Below are positions 1 to 8,418 of a DNA stretch of 64,000 nucleotides, piece after piece. Below the pieces are notes generated by a model, which saw only the letters and a program-made list of their open reading frames with translations, ran no database searches and was not told where the DNA came from. Position 1 is the stretch's first letter. Each line of letters starts with the position of its first letter. The position numbers and the translations under genes are program-made. Source of the DNA: an uncultured Collinsella sp. (GTDB lineage Bacteria > Actinomycetota > Coriobacteriia > Coriobacteriales > Coriobacteriaceae); contig CABVDH010000007.1 in NCBI GenBank assembly GCA_902497065.1, positions 25,376 through 89,375 on the forward strand, given 5' to 3'.

Positions 1-238
1 CAATTCCTTTCATGCAACTGTATTCTCAGTCCTCTTCCATAAACCTTTCCGTGTATTTGCTACGGATAATTCTGGTTCACGCATGCGCGACTTGCTGAGC
101 AATATCGGACTGTCTGACCGTTGCGTCGATGTTATGTGCGCCGACAATATTGTCCCCTGTGATTGGGACGATGTGGATTCTCGCCTGGACTCTCTGCGGG
201 AGCATTCCTGGGCTTTTCTTAGAAAGGCACTTTCGTAA
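1..238 (+). CDS. polysaccharide pyruvyl transferase family protein, C-terminal part (5' end outside window)
   Basis: An open frame enters from the left edge (codons from base 2) and stops with TAA at 236-238. The visible start, NSFHATVFSVLFHKPF, matches the conserved C-terminal stretch of the polysaccharide pyruvyl transferase family (DSFHGTVFS-like), which adds ketal-linked pyruvate to surface sugars or acts as a related glycan-modifying enzyme. Roughly the last 78 residues are present. The stop codon overlaps the ATG of the flippase that follows (TAATG), so the two are translationally coupled in one polysaccharide operon. The catalytic N-terminal half is outside the window and the substrate cannot be inferred. 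Confidence 0.75.
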   Translation, partial: NSFHATVFSVLFHKPFRVFATDNSGSRMRDLLSNIGLSDRCVDVMCADNIVPCDWDDVDSRLDSLREHSWAFLRKALS

Positions 239-1641
239 TGGGGGAGACGCGTCGACTTATTAAGAACACTGGCATTATTGCAGTGGGTGGAATGGCAACT
301 AAGCTCGTTTCGTTTCTTCTACTGCCGCTCTATACCTCAGTTCTTTCCACTGGCGACTATGGTACCGTCGACTATATCAACACAATCGCCCTGTTTTGTG
401 TTCCCGCCGTTTCTTTGCTTATGGACGAAGCGCTCTTTCGATTTCTTATCGACTGTCGCACCGATGAGGATCGTGCTAAAGCCGTGACGGCGTCATGCGC
501 TGTTCTTCTTGCCGGATGCGCGTGCTTTGCGGTCTTGGCGATTCTGGTCTGGTTGGTATTTAAGCCAGAAAATCTTGGCTGGGTCGTGGGTCTAGTTGTC
601 GCTGGTGCGCTTCTGCAGATGGCCTCTGCGGTCCTACGTGGTTTCGGAGATACCGTGGGATACTCCGTCATGAACTTCATCGCGAGCGCTTTTACCATTG
701 CGCTAAACGTCCTCTTCATCGCCGTGTTGCGTTGGGGCGTTGTGGGCATGCTTTCCGCCACGGTTATTGCGCAGGGCGGTGTTGCTCTCGTGTTCATGGT
801 CATGCGGAAGCTCTGGCGCTATGTCGATCCGTCGGCCTTTTCTGCATCCTATGCTCGAGATCTTCTGCGGTATTCCTTTCCTCTCATCCCCAACAAGGTT
901 TCATGGACCATTAATAACCTGCTGGACAGACTTATTATTATGAATACGCTCGGCGCTTCTGCCGCAGGCGTTTATGCCGTGTCGTACAAGTTTCCCGGTG
1001 TCATGGATCAGTTGTATGGTTTCTTCTATCAGTCCTGGAAGGAGAGCTCGGCGCGCGCCCTTAACTCGGATGAGGATGAGTCGGCTTTCTATAACTCGGT
1101 TTATCGTGCTTTGCGTCGTTTCATGATGAGCGTTGTTTTGCTTATGTCTGCGCTTATGCCTCTCGTGTACGGCATCCTGATTAAGGGCTCATTCGGTGAG
1201 GGTCTGCTCTATGTCCCAATCTTGCTTCTGGCGACGTACTTTAGTAATATCTCCGGCTTCTACGGCGGTATTTTCACTGCGCATAAGGAGACCGGAATTA
1301 TGGGTACCACCACCGCGGTGTCTGCTGCCCTTTGCGCCGTGCTGTGCATTATTTTAATCCCGCATTTTGGACTATATGGAGCGTCTCTCGCAACGCTTTT
1401 GGCGATGATTGTGGTCAACGAGTACCGCAGGATCAAAGTTGCCAAGTTTACAAAGCTTGTTGAAGACCGGGTTGAGCAGGTTTTGACTTTGGTTTCAATT
1501 GTCGGCGTGTTCGTTTTCTATTATCTGTCCGCCTATGGTGCGGGCATCTTGAGTGCGATCGTCTGTTTGGCAATTGCGCTGGCTTTTTCCGTTTATATGA
1601 ATGCCGATATTCTGCACAAGTTTATTTTGGCTCGCAAATAG
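238..1641 (+). CDS. Wzx-like polysaccharide flippase (MOP superfamily)
   Basis: A 467-aa protein with about twelve to fourteen hydrophobic segments spread over its whole length. It opens with a short basic head (MGETRRLIKNTG) and a glycine-rich first helix, as in the polysaccharide-transport family of the MOP exporter superfamily. Such proteins move lipid-linked oligosaccharide repeat units across the cytoplasmic membrane during capsule or exopolysaccharide assembly. Segments such as SFPLIPNKVSWTINNLLDR in the middle and the tail VYMNADILHKFI fit this family. The ATG overlaps the stop of the upstream pyruvyl transferase and the next gene starts 12 bases downstream, so all three look like one operon. 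The transported glycan is unknown. Confidence 0.85.
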   Translation: MGETRRLIKNTGIIAVGGMATKLVSFLLLPLYTSVLSTGDYGTVDYINTIALFCVPAVSLLMDEALFRFLIDCRTDEDRAKAVTASCAVLLAGCACFAVLAILVWLVFKPENLGWVVGLVVAGALLQMASAVLRGFGDTVGYSVMNFIASAFTIALNVLFIAVLRWGVVGMLSATVIAQGGVALVFMVMRKLWRYVDPSAFSASYARDLLRYSFPLIPNKVSWTINNLLDRLIIMNTLGASAAGVYAVSYKFPGVMDQLYGFFYQSWKESSARALNSDEDESAFYNSVYRALRRFMMSVVLLMSALMPLVYGILIKGSFGEGLLYVPILLLATYFSNISGFYGGIFTAHKETGIMGTTTAVSAALCAVLCIILIPHFGLYGASLATLLAMIVVNEYRRIKVAKFTKLVEDRVEQVLTLVSIVGVFVFYYLSAYGAGILSAIVCLAIALAFSVYMNADILHKFILARK

Positions 1642-1653
1642 GGAGATAACTGT

Positions 1654-2886
1654 ATGTCTACCGCGAAAAGGGGCGAAGTTCCCACACTGTTTGAGTCGCC
1701 GTCGCATTGCTGCGGATGCGGGGCGTGTGCCGCCGCTTGCCCGAAAGGCGCCATCACCATGTCTGAGAGTAAAAACGGGTTTGTTCTTCCTGTGATCAAC
1801 GGCGAACTCTGTATCGGTTGTGGCGCGTGCACGAGGGTGTGCGGCCTCAACCGGGGGATAGGCTCTAATTCTGTCGGACCGTTCTTTGCCGCTGCTGGTA
1901 GGGACGATGTCTCGGAGTCCGCTTCCGGGGGAGTTTTCGGCGCCGTTGCACGTGAACACATTTCCTCTGGTGGGGTCGCATACGGTGCTGCCTATGAGCG
2001 TGAGGGGAATACGCTTCGTGTGCGACATCGTCGTGCGGCGAGCGTTGATGAGCTCCGCCCACTTCTCAACTCAAAATATGTCCAGAGTGACGCCGGATCT
2101 TGCTTTGCCGACATCAAGGAGGATCTATGCGAGGGAAGGCGAGTCTTATTTTGCGGAACGCCTTGCCAGGTTGCTGGCCTTAGGGGTTTCCTCAGGCGCG
2201 ATTATGAGGGCCTGACAACTATTGACTTGATTTGCCACGGTGTCCCTTCCGCTCGTATGTTCGCGGATTGCGTGGAGGGCTATGGCAAGCAGTTTGGATC
2301 TCCCGTGGTTGATTTCCGGTTTAGGTGCAAGCGCGAGGGGTGGGGGCACTCCCTTCTTCTTCTTCTTCTTCTTGAGGACGGAAGAGAGGTTACCATTCCT
2401 GCGGCAAAATCTCCCTACTACGACATGTTCCTGAATCTTAAGACGCTTCGCGACAGCTGCTATAGGTGTCCCTATGCGGGGGGATTTCGCGCTGGTGATC
2501 TTACCATCGGCGATTTTTGGGGAGTCGACGTTAATAGGCCTGACGTTCTGAAGGATTCTGAGAAGTTTAATCAGGTGAAGGGCGTCTCCTGCCTGTTGGT
2601 TAATAACGACCGCGGCAGGGAATTCATTGAGTCCAGCAATGCTTTGGACTTGTACCCTGTTGAGTTCGACGATATCGCCAAGGGCAACGACCAGCTCCGC
2701 CATCCTAGTGATCTTCCCAACGACAGAGGATTGTATATCGATGCTTTTACGAAGGGCGGTTGGAAGTCAATCTGCAAATTGTATTTGAGGCGCGAGCGAG
2801 GACTTAAATTTCATTCAAAGAGGATACTTAAAGTATTTCTCCCTGCCTCTTTTATTTCTTTTGCTAAAAGCTTTAGGTCTCGGTGA
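1654..2886 (+). CDS. 4Fe-4S / coenzyme F420 hydrogenase beta-subunit family protein of a polysaccharide cluster
   Basis: A 410-aa cytoplasmic protein. Residues about 10-75 carry two ferredoxin-type [4Fe-4S] motifs (CCGCGACAAACP and CIGCGACTRVC). The rest matches the FrhB/FdhB N- and C-terminal domains, including FCGTPCQVAGLRGFL, DLICHGVPS and GDFWGVD. Family members are frequent in capsule and exopolysaccharide loci next to pyruvyl transferases, as here; their reaction there is poorly defined, though a flavin/Fe-S redox role is expected. The ATG has a GGGAGATA ribosome-binding site. A run of seven CTT codons at 2353-2373 encodes seven leucines just before EDGRE and is a possible slippage site. 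A strong hairpin follows at 3015-3052. Confidence 0.85.
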   Translation: MSTAKRGEVPTLFESPSHCCGCGACAAACPKGAITMSESKNGFVLPVINGELCIGCGACTRVCGLNRGIGSNSVGPFFAAAGRDDVSESASGGVFGAVAREHISSGGVAYGAAYEREGNTLRVRHRRAASVDELRPLLNSKYVQSDAGSCFADIKEDLCEGRRVLFCGTPCQVAGLRGFLRRDYEGLTTIDLICHGVPSARMFADCVEGYGKQFGSPVVDFRFRCKREGWGHSLLLLLLLEDGREVTIPAAKSPYYDMFLNLKTLRDSCYRCPYAGGFRAGDLTIGDFWGVDVNRPDVLKDSEKFNQVKGVSCLLVNNDRGREFIESSNALDLYPVEFDDIAKGNDQLRHPSDLPNDRGLYIDAFTKGGWKSICKLYLRRERGLKFHSKRILKVFLPASFISFAKSFRSR

Positions 2887-3014
2887 TTGGCCTCTTAGCA
2901 GCTTTGCTTTTCATTATTGCTGTTGATGTAATTTGGTTGATGTTCCATGAATGCCATTTGCACTTTAATCTAACAATTGAGTTTGCTTTAATTTGCGCTT
3001 ACTAAATTGTTGAA

Positions 3015-3052
3015 ATATGACCCGCCACGATTTGCGTCGCGGCGGGTCATAT
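3015..3052. terminator. intergenic hairpin, probable bidirectional terminator
   Basis: A perfect 12-bp inverted repeat (ATATGACCCGCC at 3015-3026, complement at 3041-3052) has a 14-nt loop. It lies between the convergent polysaccharide operon and the transglutaminase/lectin pseudogene, so it can end transcription from both sides. The U-tract is weak on either strand. The rest of 2887-3096 shows nothing else recognisable. Confidence 0.6.
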
Positions 3053-3096
3053 CATGTGTTTATCACTTGTAAATATGTCTTGTAGTAATGAAATAT

Positions 3097-5445
3097 CTAT
3101 CTCATTTCAAACATAAATAGTGTCTCTATTGTTCCGCCGTTTGACCATGTTTGAACATTTGCTCCATCTCTTGCCATTGCAAGTCTAACGTTTAAGTATT
3201 CATTTGCTCCAGCTAGTTGTACGGTGAATCCATTTTTATGTTTTGATAGCTTCCAATGCTGAAGATTTGAACCGGTATATGTTGCCTGCGAAATGTTTGC
3301 GCCGTCCTTGACAGCTTCTGCTGTTAGCGCCTTTTTGGAGTGTACAAAAATAAATGTGTATGTTCCGTCTCCCTGTCTTCTAAGATCAACTGATTGATTT
3401 GGGGAATTGTAGTCAGTCCAAATTTGAGCATTTGCAAAATCATCTTGGGACGCTAAGCGAATGTCGATTGTTTTTGTCGTGTCAAGTTTGGTTTTTATGG
3501 CGTACCTACCGTTTGGAAGTGCATCGAGTTCAGTTGGAACAAGATTAAAGATTGTTTCGGACACACCGCCATTTGACCAAGTTTGAATATTTGTGCCGTT
3601 TCTTGTGTCGGCTCTTCTAACATTTAGCAACTGGTTCCCTGCTTTATTTTTTATTGTATATCCTGCCCCCATTCGTTCGACAACCCATCTCTGTAGATCG
3701 GAACCATCTATACTTGACTGAATAACATTCGATCCATCACGATTTGATTCAGCAGACATCGCTTTTCCTGAATGAACGAACGTAATAAGATAGGTGCCGT
3801 CATTTTGGAATTGGAGGTTGACCTTTTGTTGTCTGCCGCCATGATCTTGCCAGAGCTGTACATTCGCCCTATCGTTCTTCGACTCCATGCGAACGTCTAG
3901 GGCTTTTGATTGGTCGAGGCATGAGTATATGGAATACATTCCGTTGGGTAAAACCGGTGTAGCGGCTGGTTTGATTTGCAAGAACTTTGCCGTGAATTTG
4001 AACGTAGCAATCCAAGTAGTGCTGGTTTGTGTGGTGACTATTGATGCCGCTTTTAGCTCTGCCTGTTCAATTTCGGTCTTCCACTCTCTCAGATTCATCG
4101 CGTACGCAACAATCCCGTTCTGAATCCCCGAGATGCTCGGCGGGAACGACTGGTTGTCAGCATCGATGGAAAAGCTCTCTTCCTTGGCATCCAGATGCTC
4201 CTGAATTCGGTCGGCATACTTCCCTGCCCATTCGTCTGCCTTGCCATTTCGCACAAAGTAATTGTTGATAGGTCGGTCGAGCGGTAGACGTAGTCGGCCT
4301 TTTGGTAGTTTGCTGTGTGATCAGAGTGGGTGATTGCCATGAGCTCGTCGGTCAGGCCAAAGTACAGATGGCGCTGGTCCAGGTCTCCGTACCAGTTGTC
4401 GCTGGTGTCGTCCCAGGTTAGGTCCATCTGGCACCATTTGCCGTCGATCTTTACGGCGTTCCAGGTGTGGCCGTTGCCGGTGATGCGGCCGTTGTCGATG
4501 CCCGCGGCGTCAAGGAGCTTGGAGTAGATGCGCTGGTAGCTCTCGCAGGTGCCCTGGTGGCGCGTGAGGCCGCTTTCGGCCGAGCACCAGTTGAGGCTGT
4601 GGTCGTACTCCAGCTGGTCGAGCGTCCAGTCGTGGAGCCACAGCGCCATGTCGTATTCCGAGCCGTTTGTCTCTTGTCTGCACTGGGCAACGGTGTTGTT
4701 GACGATCTGCGTGACGCTTGGGCGGGCGGCGTCGTTTACGGTCACCTCCGCCGTGGTGCGCAGGTAGTAGATACCCTTGTCGTTTTGGGGGTCGTATCTG
4801 TCGTTGTCCATAAAGTAGAAGTAGATGCGGTACGTGCCCGACGCCGTAAAGTCAAAGGTAAAGTCGTGGCCGGTGGCGCCCAGGTTGTAGTAGCTGCCCC
4901 ATGCCGGGCGCGACGGGTCGCAGACGCTTTCCTGGCCGCCGCCGTCCCAATAGGTGGGCACGTCCATGCGCGCCTTGGCCTGGGACGAGCCGTTGGTTTG
5001 GGTTACGTGGAAGGTCGTCGCGGTGCCCGCGGGGGCGTCGTTCCACGAGACGGTGAAGGTGACGCCGTTTTGGCTTGCGGTGGCGGAGTGGGCGTAGGTG
5101 GTTTGTGACGTGGTGGAGATTGCCGCGGGCGTGGGGTTGGTTTGGGCGCGGAGGGATGGGGCGGGGGTGCCGGTTGCAGCGGGGGGTGCCGTCAGCGCTT
5201 TCCGTGTTGGCTGCGGTGGTGCCGGTGGATGTTGCGGTGCTGTCCTCTACGGTATCTGCCGTCGCATTTGTGTTGGCGCCGTCTTCGGCCTTTCCCGCGT
5301 CGCCGTTCGCGGCGGCGGCTTGCGCCTGCTGCTCGGCTGTTGCCCGAGGCTGCATGGCTTCTGCGATGACTGGCATAGGCAACGTCGAGCTGACCATGGA
5401 CGTGCACGCGATCGCGCAGAGCAGGTAGTAAAGGGGTCGTTTCAT
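3097..5445 (-). pseudogene. secreted transglutaminase-like / ricin-B lectin protein, broken by two frameshifts
   Basis: One gene of about 780 codons is split over three reading-frame segments. Segment 1 starts at ATG 5445 (RBS GAGAGG) with a signal peptide (MKRPLYYLLCAIACTSMVSS), then a low-complexity Ala/Thr linker. At a run of six C on the coding strand (5181-5186) the frame is lost; removing one C restores a continuous protein into segment 2. Segment 2, down to about 4270, carries a transglutaminase-like core: Cys in QGTCESYQ, His in GHTWNAV and Asp in MDLTWDD. At about 4276-4286 the sequence ACCGACC appears to have lost one GACC unit, and the frame resumes at 4254 in segment 3 (ending at 3097). 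Segment 3 contains two ricin-type beta-trefoil repeats ending in QTWSNGG. Intact, it would be a secreted, carbohydrate-binding surface protein. The lectin part is clearly more AT-rich than the rest. Sequencing error is possible for the C run but less likely for the 4-nt change. Confidence 0.8.
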
Positions 5446-5538
5446 AGCGGAGCCTCTCGGTGAGCAGCCAACAGGGTCCGAAGGCAGCTCCAGGCCAGCA
5501 CTCCGCACATATTTTGTTGGGGTTTATTTTACGGGAAC

Positions 5539-5808
5539 CTAAGTCAACATCAGCGAACTTTCTGGGGAATGTTGGGGAGGGGGGTCTCGGCGGTGCCGTG
5601 CGTAGATGTCTTCGTCCTCGGCGATGTGTCCGTCGTTGAGGAGAGAGAAGCGGCCATGCTGAACAATGCCAATCCGCCCGTCTGCGCATCTAAGCTCCTG
5701 GATTATGCGCATCGAGATTTTCACGGTGTTGTCGGCGATATTGTTTTCGCGGACCGTGTGCATACAGCAGATGAGCAGGCGCTTGTATCCGTAGAAGCGC
5801 ACCAGCAT
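5539..5808 (-). CDS. hypothetical 89-aa open reading frame, possible gene remnant
   Basis: The open frame extends upstream of this ATG to about 5850 without a good start or ribosome-binding site, suggesting the 3' part of a decayed gene. The composition is protein-like (KMLVRFYGYKRLLICCMH, then VKISMRIIQELRCADGRIG), but I do not recognise a family. It sits between a pseudogene and a defence-type gene, where remnants are common. A plus-strand frame overlaps it almost completely and looks less like protein. Confidence 0.25.
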   Translation of the reverse strand: MLVRFYGYKRLLICCMHTVRENNIADNTVKISMRIIQELRCADGRIGIVQHGRFSLLNDGHIAEDEDIYARHRRDPPPQHSPESSLMLT

Positions 5809-5888
5809 TTTCGATGCGATCGCCGTAAAGACAATTGGGCGTGTATCAAGGAGCTGTTAACTGCATGAGCCGATTTCTTATAACCTGT

Positions 5889-6053
5889 TTAAACAAAGCA
5901 AGCTTGGGGAATAAGGATACCTGCCCATCGCGAATTGGCGATGGGGTACGCTACTGCTGTCAATATAGCAAACGACGAAATCGCAATTCCGACGTTCGCA
6001 ACATTGACACCAGCGTTGCCTGCGGCTAGCTGGATAAGGGCTTCGATGGTCAT
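5889..6053 (-). CDS. 54-aa single-pass membrane micro-protein, divergent from the reverse transcriptase
   Basis: Too small for routine gene calling. ATG at 6053 is preceded by GCGAGGAA about 11 bases upstream and the frame ends at TAA 5889-5891. The product begins MTIEALIQLAAGNAGVN and has one strong hydrophobic segment (VGIAISSFAILTAVAYPI). It ends in a short polar/hydrophobic tail. The start lies about 160 bases from the start of the reverse transcriptase and reads the other way. Small membrane proteins are common toxic effectors or partners in defence loci, but no family is recognised. It could instead be a chance frame inside a non-coding RNA region; the same frame is open upstream to 6131. 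Confidence 0.4.
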   Translation of the reverse strand: MTIEALIQLAAGNAGVNVANVGIAISSFAILTAVAYPIANSRWAGILIPQACFV

Positions 6054-6150
6054 AAGTACCAATTCCTCGCTTTCGTCTAGTATGGCATAGGCAATCATTG
6101 TTTTGGGTGGCCGCGAAAGCGTTGGACGCACTTGCTGCGCCTTTAATTAG

Positions 6151-6193
6151 CCTGTTCGGGGAGGGTTAGCCGCCGCTTGTTGATCCGGACAGG
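6151..6193 (+). promoter_or_regulatory. stem-loop in the 5' leader of the reverse transcriptase
   Basis: CCTGTTCGG at 6151-6159 pairs with CCGGACAGG at 6185-6193 (nine pairs, one G-U), closing a 25-nt G/C-rich loop. It ends about 10 bases before the GGGGG ribosome-binding site of the reverse transcriptase. A second small hairpin (GCGT TGG ACGC) lies just upstream near 6119-6130. Defence reverse transcriptases of the DRT2, DRT3 and DRT9 types are known to use a structured non-coding RNA encoded next to the RT, so this leader is a candidate template RNA. That is inference. Confidence 0.4.
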
Positions 6194-6213
6194 TTGATTT
6201 ATTTGGGGGTATT

Positions 6214-7668
6214 TTGGCCGAGTTCGATATCACTCGTATTCCTCGATATAGTTCCAAAAGCTCATATGCCCACTTTGATCATAGGGTCTCTTTTGCCGAA
6301 GCTCAGACCAAGATCTTAGATTCGGAGTACGTTTCCCATCACGCGTTCTACCCTCTAATTTCCAACGAAATCATTGCTGTTCGGTATCGTGGAGGTAAGC
6401 GAAGTTGCAAGGTTCGCAATATCGCTTATGCCTCGCATTTCGATCACCGCGTCTTCCAGTACTACTCTTATCTATGGTCGGACTTATATAACAAGAAGGC
6501 TATTGCGGAAGAGTTTAATGAGGTTGCCGTAGCGTACCGCTCTTCGCTTTCATCAGACGGCGTCGTAACTGCTGCCAGCAATATTTCCTCAGCTAAAAAG
6601 GCCTTCGACTATATGCGTGAGCAAGATTCGGCTTTTGTGCTTACGGGTGATTTCGAGAGCTTCTTCGACAACCTAAATCATGCCCATCTAATAGCGTCGT
6701 TGCGTTCGTTGTTTCCCAGTGGACGCTTGCCGGACGATCACTATCAAGTTATTAAAAATATCCTTCGCTATTCGTGCTGGCCTATTGCTGGTTTGGCTGC
6801 TCGACATGAATTGCCATGGCCAATAATCGATCATACTCGGGAGAAAATGATCAACGAAGCGGCTATCGAACTTCGGTTCAAGTCTATTCGTGAACTTAAT
6901 AAGCTAGATGTTATCTTGCCAAAGTCTGAATTTCTTGCAAACAAGAGCAATATTATTACCAGACCTTGGGTACGGGATGGCTCTGCGCTGGGCATTCCTC
7001 AGGGTCTTGCCGCAAGCGGAGTGCTCGCTAACATTTATATGGCCGATATCGATATGAAAGTCAGACTTGCCGTTGAACGGGTTGGTGGCTTGTATCTTCG
7101 TTATTGCGATGACTTTATTATTGCCGTTCCAAAGTCTGGCTTTGATGCACTTGTAGAGGCCATCAATCTAATGGCCGATGTTGATTCCGTTAAACTTCAG
7201 CCCGAGAAAACCAAGGCATTTCGGGTTGATAGCAGCGGGGTTGCTCAGCTTGATTTTGAAAGCGTTCGTACGGGTAATGTCCTTTCGTACTCCGGTGCAC
7301 ATCTCGCACAGAAAGTCAGCTTCTTGGGGTTTGACTTTGACGGGCGCGTTGTAAGACTTCGACAGTCTACGGTTGGAAGGTACCACAAACGCCTCCGTGA
7401 GGCGGCCACTGCGATTGCGCGTTCTAATCAGGGGGAGGGAAGGCACGCATCAAAAAAGCGAGTCTCCGCTCTGTATCAACATTATTCACCGCTCGGTATT
7501 AAGGGAAGAAGGTTATGCCCCTCGGGTGATGCTGACCCTTCTGCATTTTCTCGCTATGGGAACTTTCTTTCCTACGTGGCGAGAGCCCAAAAGGCGTTTC
7601 CAAATGATCCGATTGCCCCTGATGAGGCTAAGATTTACAGGAAGATAAAGCGCCTGAGTACTCCTTAG
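6214..7668 (+). CDS. reverse transcriptase of the Abi/DRT (unknown-group) defence type
   Basis: A 484-aa protein starting at TTG with a GGGGG ribosome-binding site. RT motifs are intact: motif A LTGDFESFFD (Asp146), motif B GIPQGLAASGVLANIYM (about 260-276), motif C YCDD (297-300) and a later LGFDFDG. An N-terminal block (SYAHFDHRVSFAEA, then the aromatic region VFQYYSYLW) precedes the fingers. It lacks the maturase/HNH domains of group II introns and the VTG-type region of retron RTs. No variable repeat for a diversity-generating element is visible. This points to the stand-alone Abi/UG (DRT) reverse transcriptases that block phage infection. I cannot assign the subgroup by eye. Neighbours are a structured leader, a divergent micro-ORF and other defence-like genes. 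Lower GC than the core genome suggests transfer. Confidence 0.85.
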   Translation: MAEFDITRIPRYSSKSSYAHFDHRVSFAEAQTKILDSEYVSHHAFYPLISNEIIAVRYRGGKRSCKVRNIAYASHFDHRVFQYYSYLWSDLYNKKAIAEEFNEVAVAYRSSLSSDGVVTAASNISSAKKAFDYMREQDSAFVLTGDFESFFDNLNHAHLIASLRSLFPSGRLPDDHYQVIKNILRYSCWPIAGLAARHELPWPIIDHTREKMINEAAIELRFKSIRELNKLDVILPKSEFLANKSNIITRPWVRDGSALGIPQGLAASGVLANIYMADIDMKVRLAVERVGGLYLRYCDDFIIAVPKSGFDALVEAINLMADVDSVKLQPEKTKAFRVDSSGVAQLDFESVRTGNVLSYSGAHLAQKVSFLGFDFDGRVVRLRQSTVGRYHKRLREAATAIARSNQGEGRHASKKRVSALYQHYSPLGIKGRRLCPSGDADPSAFSRYGNFLSYVARAQKAFPNDPIAPDEAKIYRKIKRLSTP

Positions 7669-7885
7669 ACGATAGTTATAACGCCAGATCATTCATAGTC
7701 AGAAATACTTAGTCGATATCGGCCAATTCCAATCATCAGGTAATAACGATGTGTCTTCTTCCCGTCGCGACACGATGTCTCTGGAGCTCGTGACCATAAC
7801 ATCAGATTGATATGACAAGAGACGCTTCGTGTATCCAGTCACCAATGCTGACGCCGCCATTTTTTATACGAGCATTAGTTATCAT

Positions 7886-8287
7886 CTAGAGAGATTTTTT
7901 GGCATGCTTGTTGTATTTCCTCATCGCCTTTTTGTAAGCCTTTGGATGATTGAGATAATAAGTTGCTTTAGCTTTTATTTTCTCTTGATCGGGCTCGTAA
8001 GGTAATACTGCTCCGCATCGAGAGCAAAACCAGTTCGGCGTTCCGAACGGCGTGTAAAAGAGCGAATTAACTTGAAAGCTATTATCGCGACGAGGTATTA
8101 AATCCATATGTGGGCAGTAGCTCTGTGCTAACTTTCGGTGTCGTTTTTTGCGGCTTTCAATAAATTCGTTGATATCGAATTTAACGCCAAAATGTAAGAT
8201 TGCGATTATTGCAAGAGCGAGTATTACAACGAGAAAGAATGCCACTCCGCATTTCTCTATCAGTAATTTTGAAACAGAGTCGCTCAT
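7886..8287 (-). CDS. small membrane protein with zinc-ribbon-like cysteines, unknown function
   Basis: A 133-aa protein. Residues about 14-34 form one transmembrane helix (VAFFLVVILALAIIAILHFG). The remainder is basic and probably cytoplasmic, with CPH followed about 30 residues later by WFCSRCGAVLPYE, a split Cys/His set that could bind zinc. The C-terminus is lysine-rich (YKKAMRKYNKHAKKSL). It is convergent with the reverse transcriptase (217 bases between stop codons), so it is not in the same operon. I do not recognise a named family. It may be a partner in the adjacent RT locus, an independent defence component or unrelated cargo. Confidence 0.6.
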   Translation of the reverse strand: MSDSVSKLLIEKCGVAFFLVVILALAIIAILHFGVKFDINEFIESRKKRHRKLAQSYCPHMDLIPRRDNSFQVNSLFYTPFGTPNWFCSRCGAVLPYEPDQEKIKAKATYYLNHPKAYKKAMRKYNKHAKKSL

Positions 8288-8328
8288 TTCTTACTCCTTT
8301 TGTTACGCAGATTGCGTCGAAAATGTTG

Positions 8329-8351
8329 GTGCTAGGGTGGCACCCTAGCAC
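8329..8351. repeat. 23-bp near-contiguous palindrome beside the IS256 remnant
   Basis: GTGCTAGGGTG and its exact complement CACCCTAGCAC are separated by one base. It lies 68 bp before the transposase-remnant start, where the left end of an IS256-family element would be expected. It could be an IS end, a target palindrome or an operator; a loop of one base makes an RNA hairpin role unlikely. Confidence 0.45.
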
Positions 8352-8418
8352 AGTTTAACGAAAGAAGGGTCTTCGTCCTGGAATCTGAAATCACCACAGC
8401 AACAGGTTCAAGGAAAGG

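Larger units (their letters stand above)
5446..6213. other. intergenic region between lectin pseudogene and reverse transcriptase
   Basis: This 768-base stretch holds the upstream region of the pseudogene, an 89-codon open frame at 5539-5808 (minus), a 54-codon membrane micro-ORF at 5889-6053 (minus) and a structured leader directly before the reverse transcriptase. Small hairpins are visible at 5927-5944 (CATCGC/GCGATG) and 6151-6193. No intact long gene is present. Confidence 0.6.

Noticed and set aside
5569..5868. 99-codon plus-strand frame in the pre-RT gap
   Set aside because: Overlaps a better minus-strand frame, lacks a ribosome-binding site and resembles no protein.
6214..7668. Group II intron, retron or diversity-generating retroelement
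   Set aside because: No maturase/HNH domain or intron RNA ends, no retron-specific VTG region or msr/msd-like pair, and no template/variable repeats or target gene nearby.
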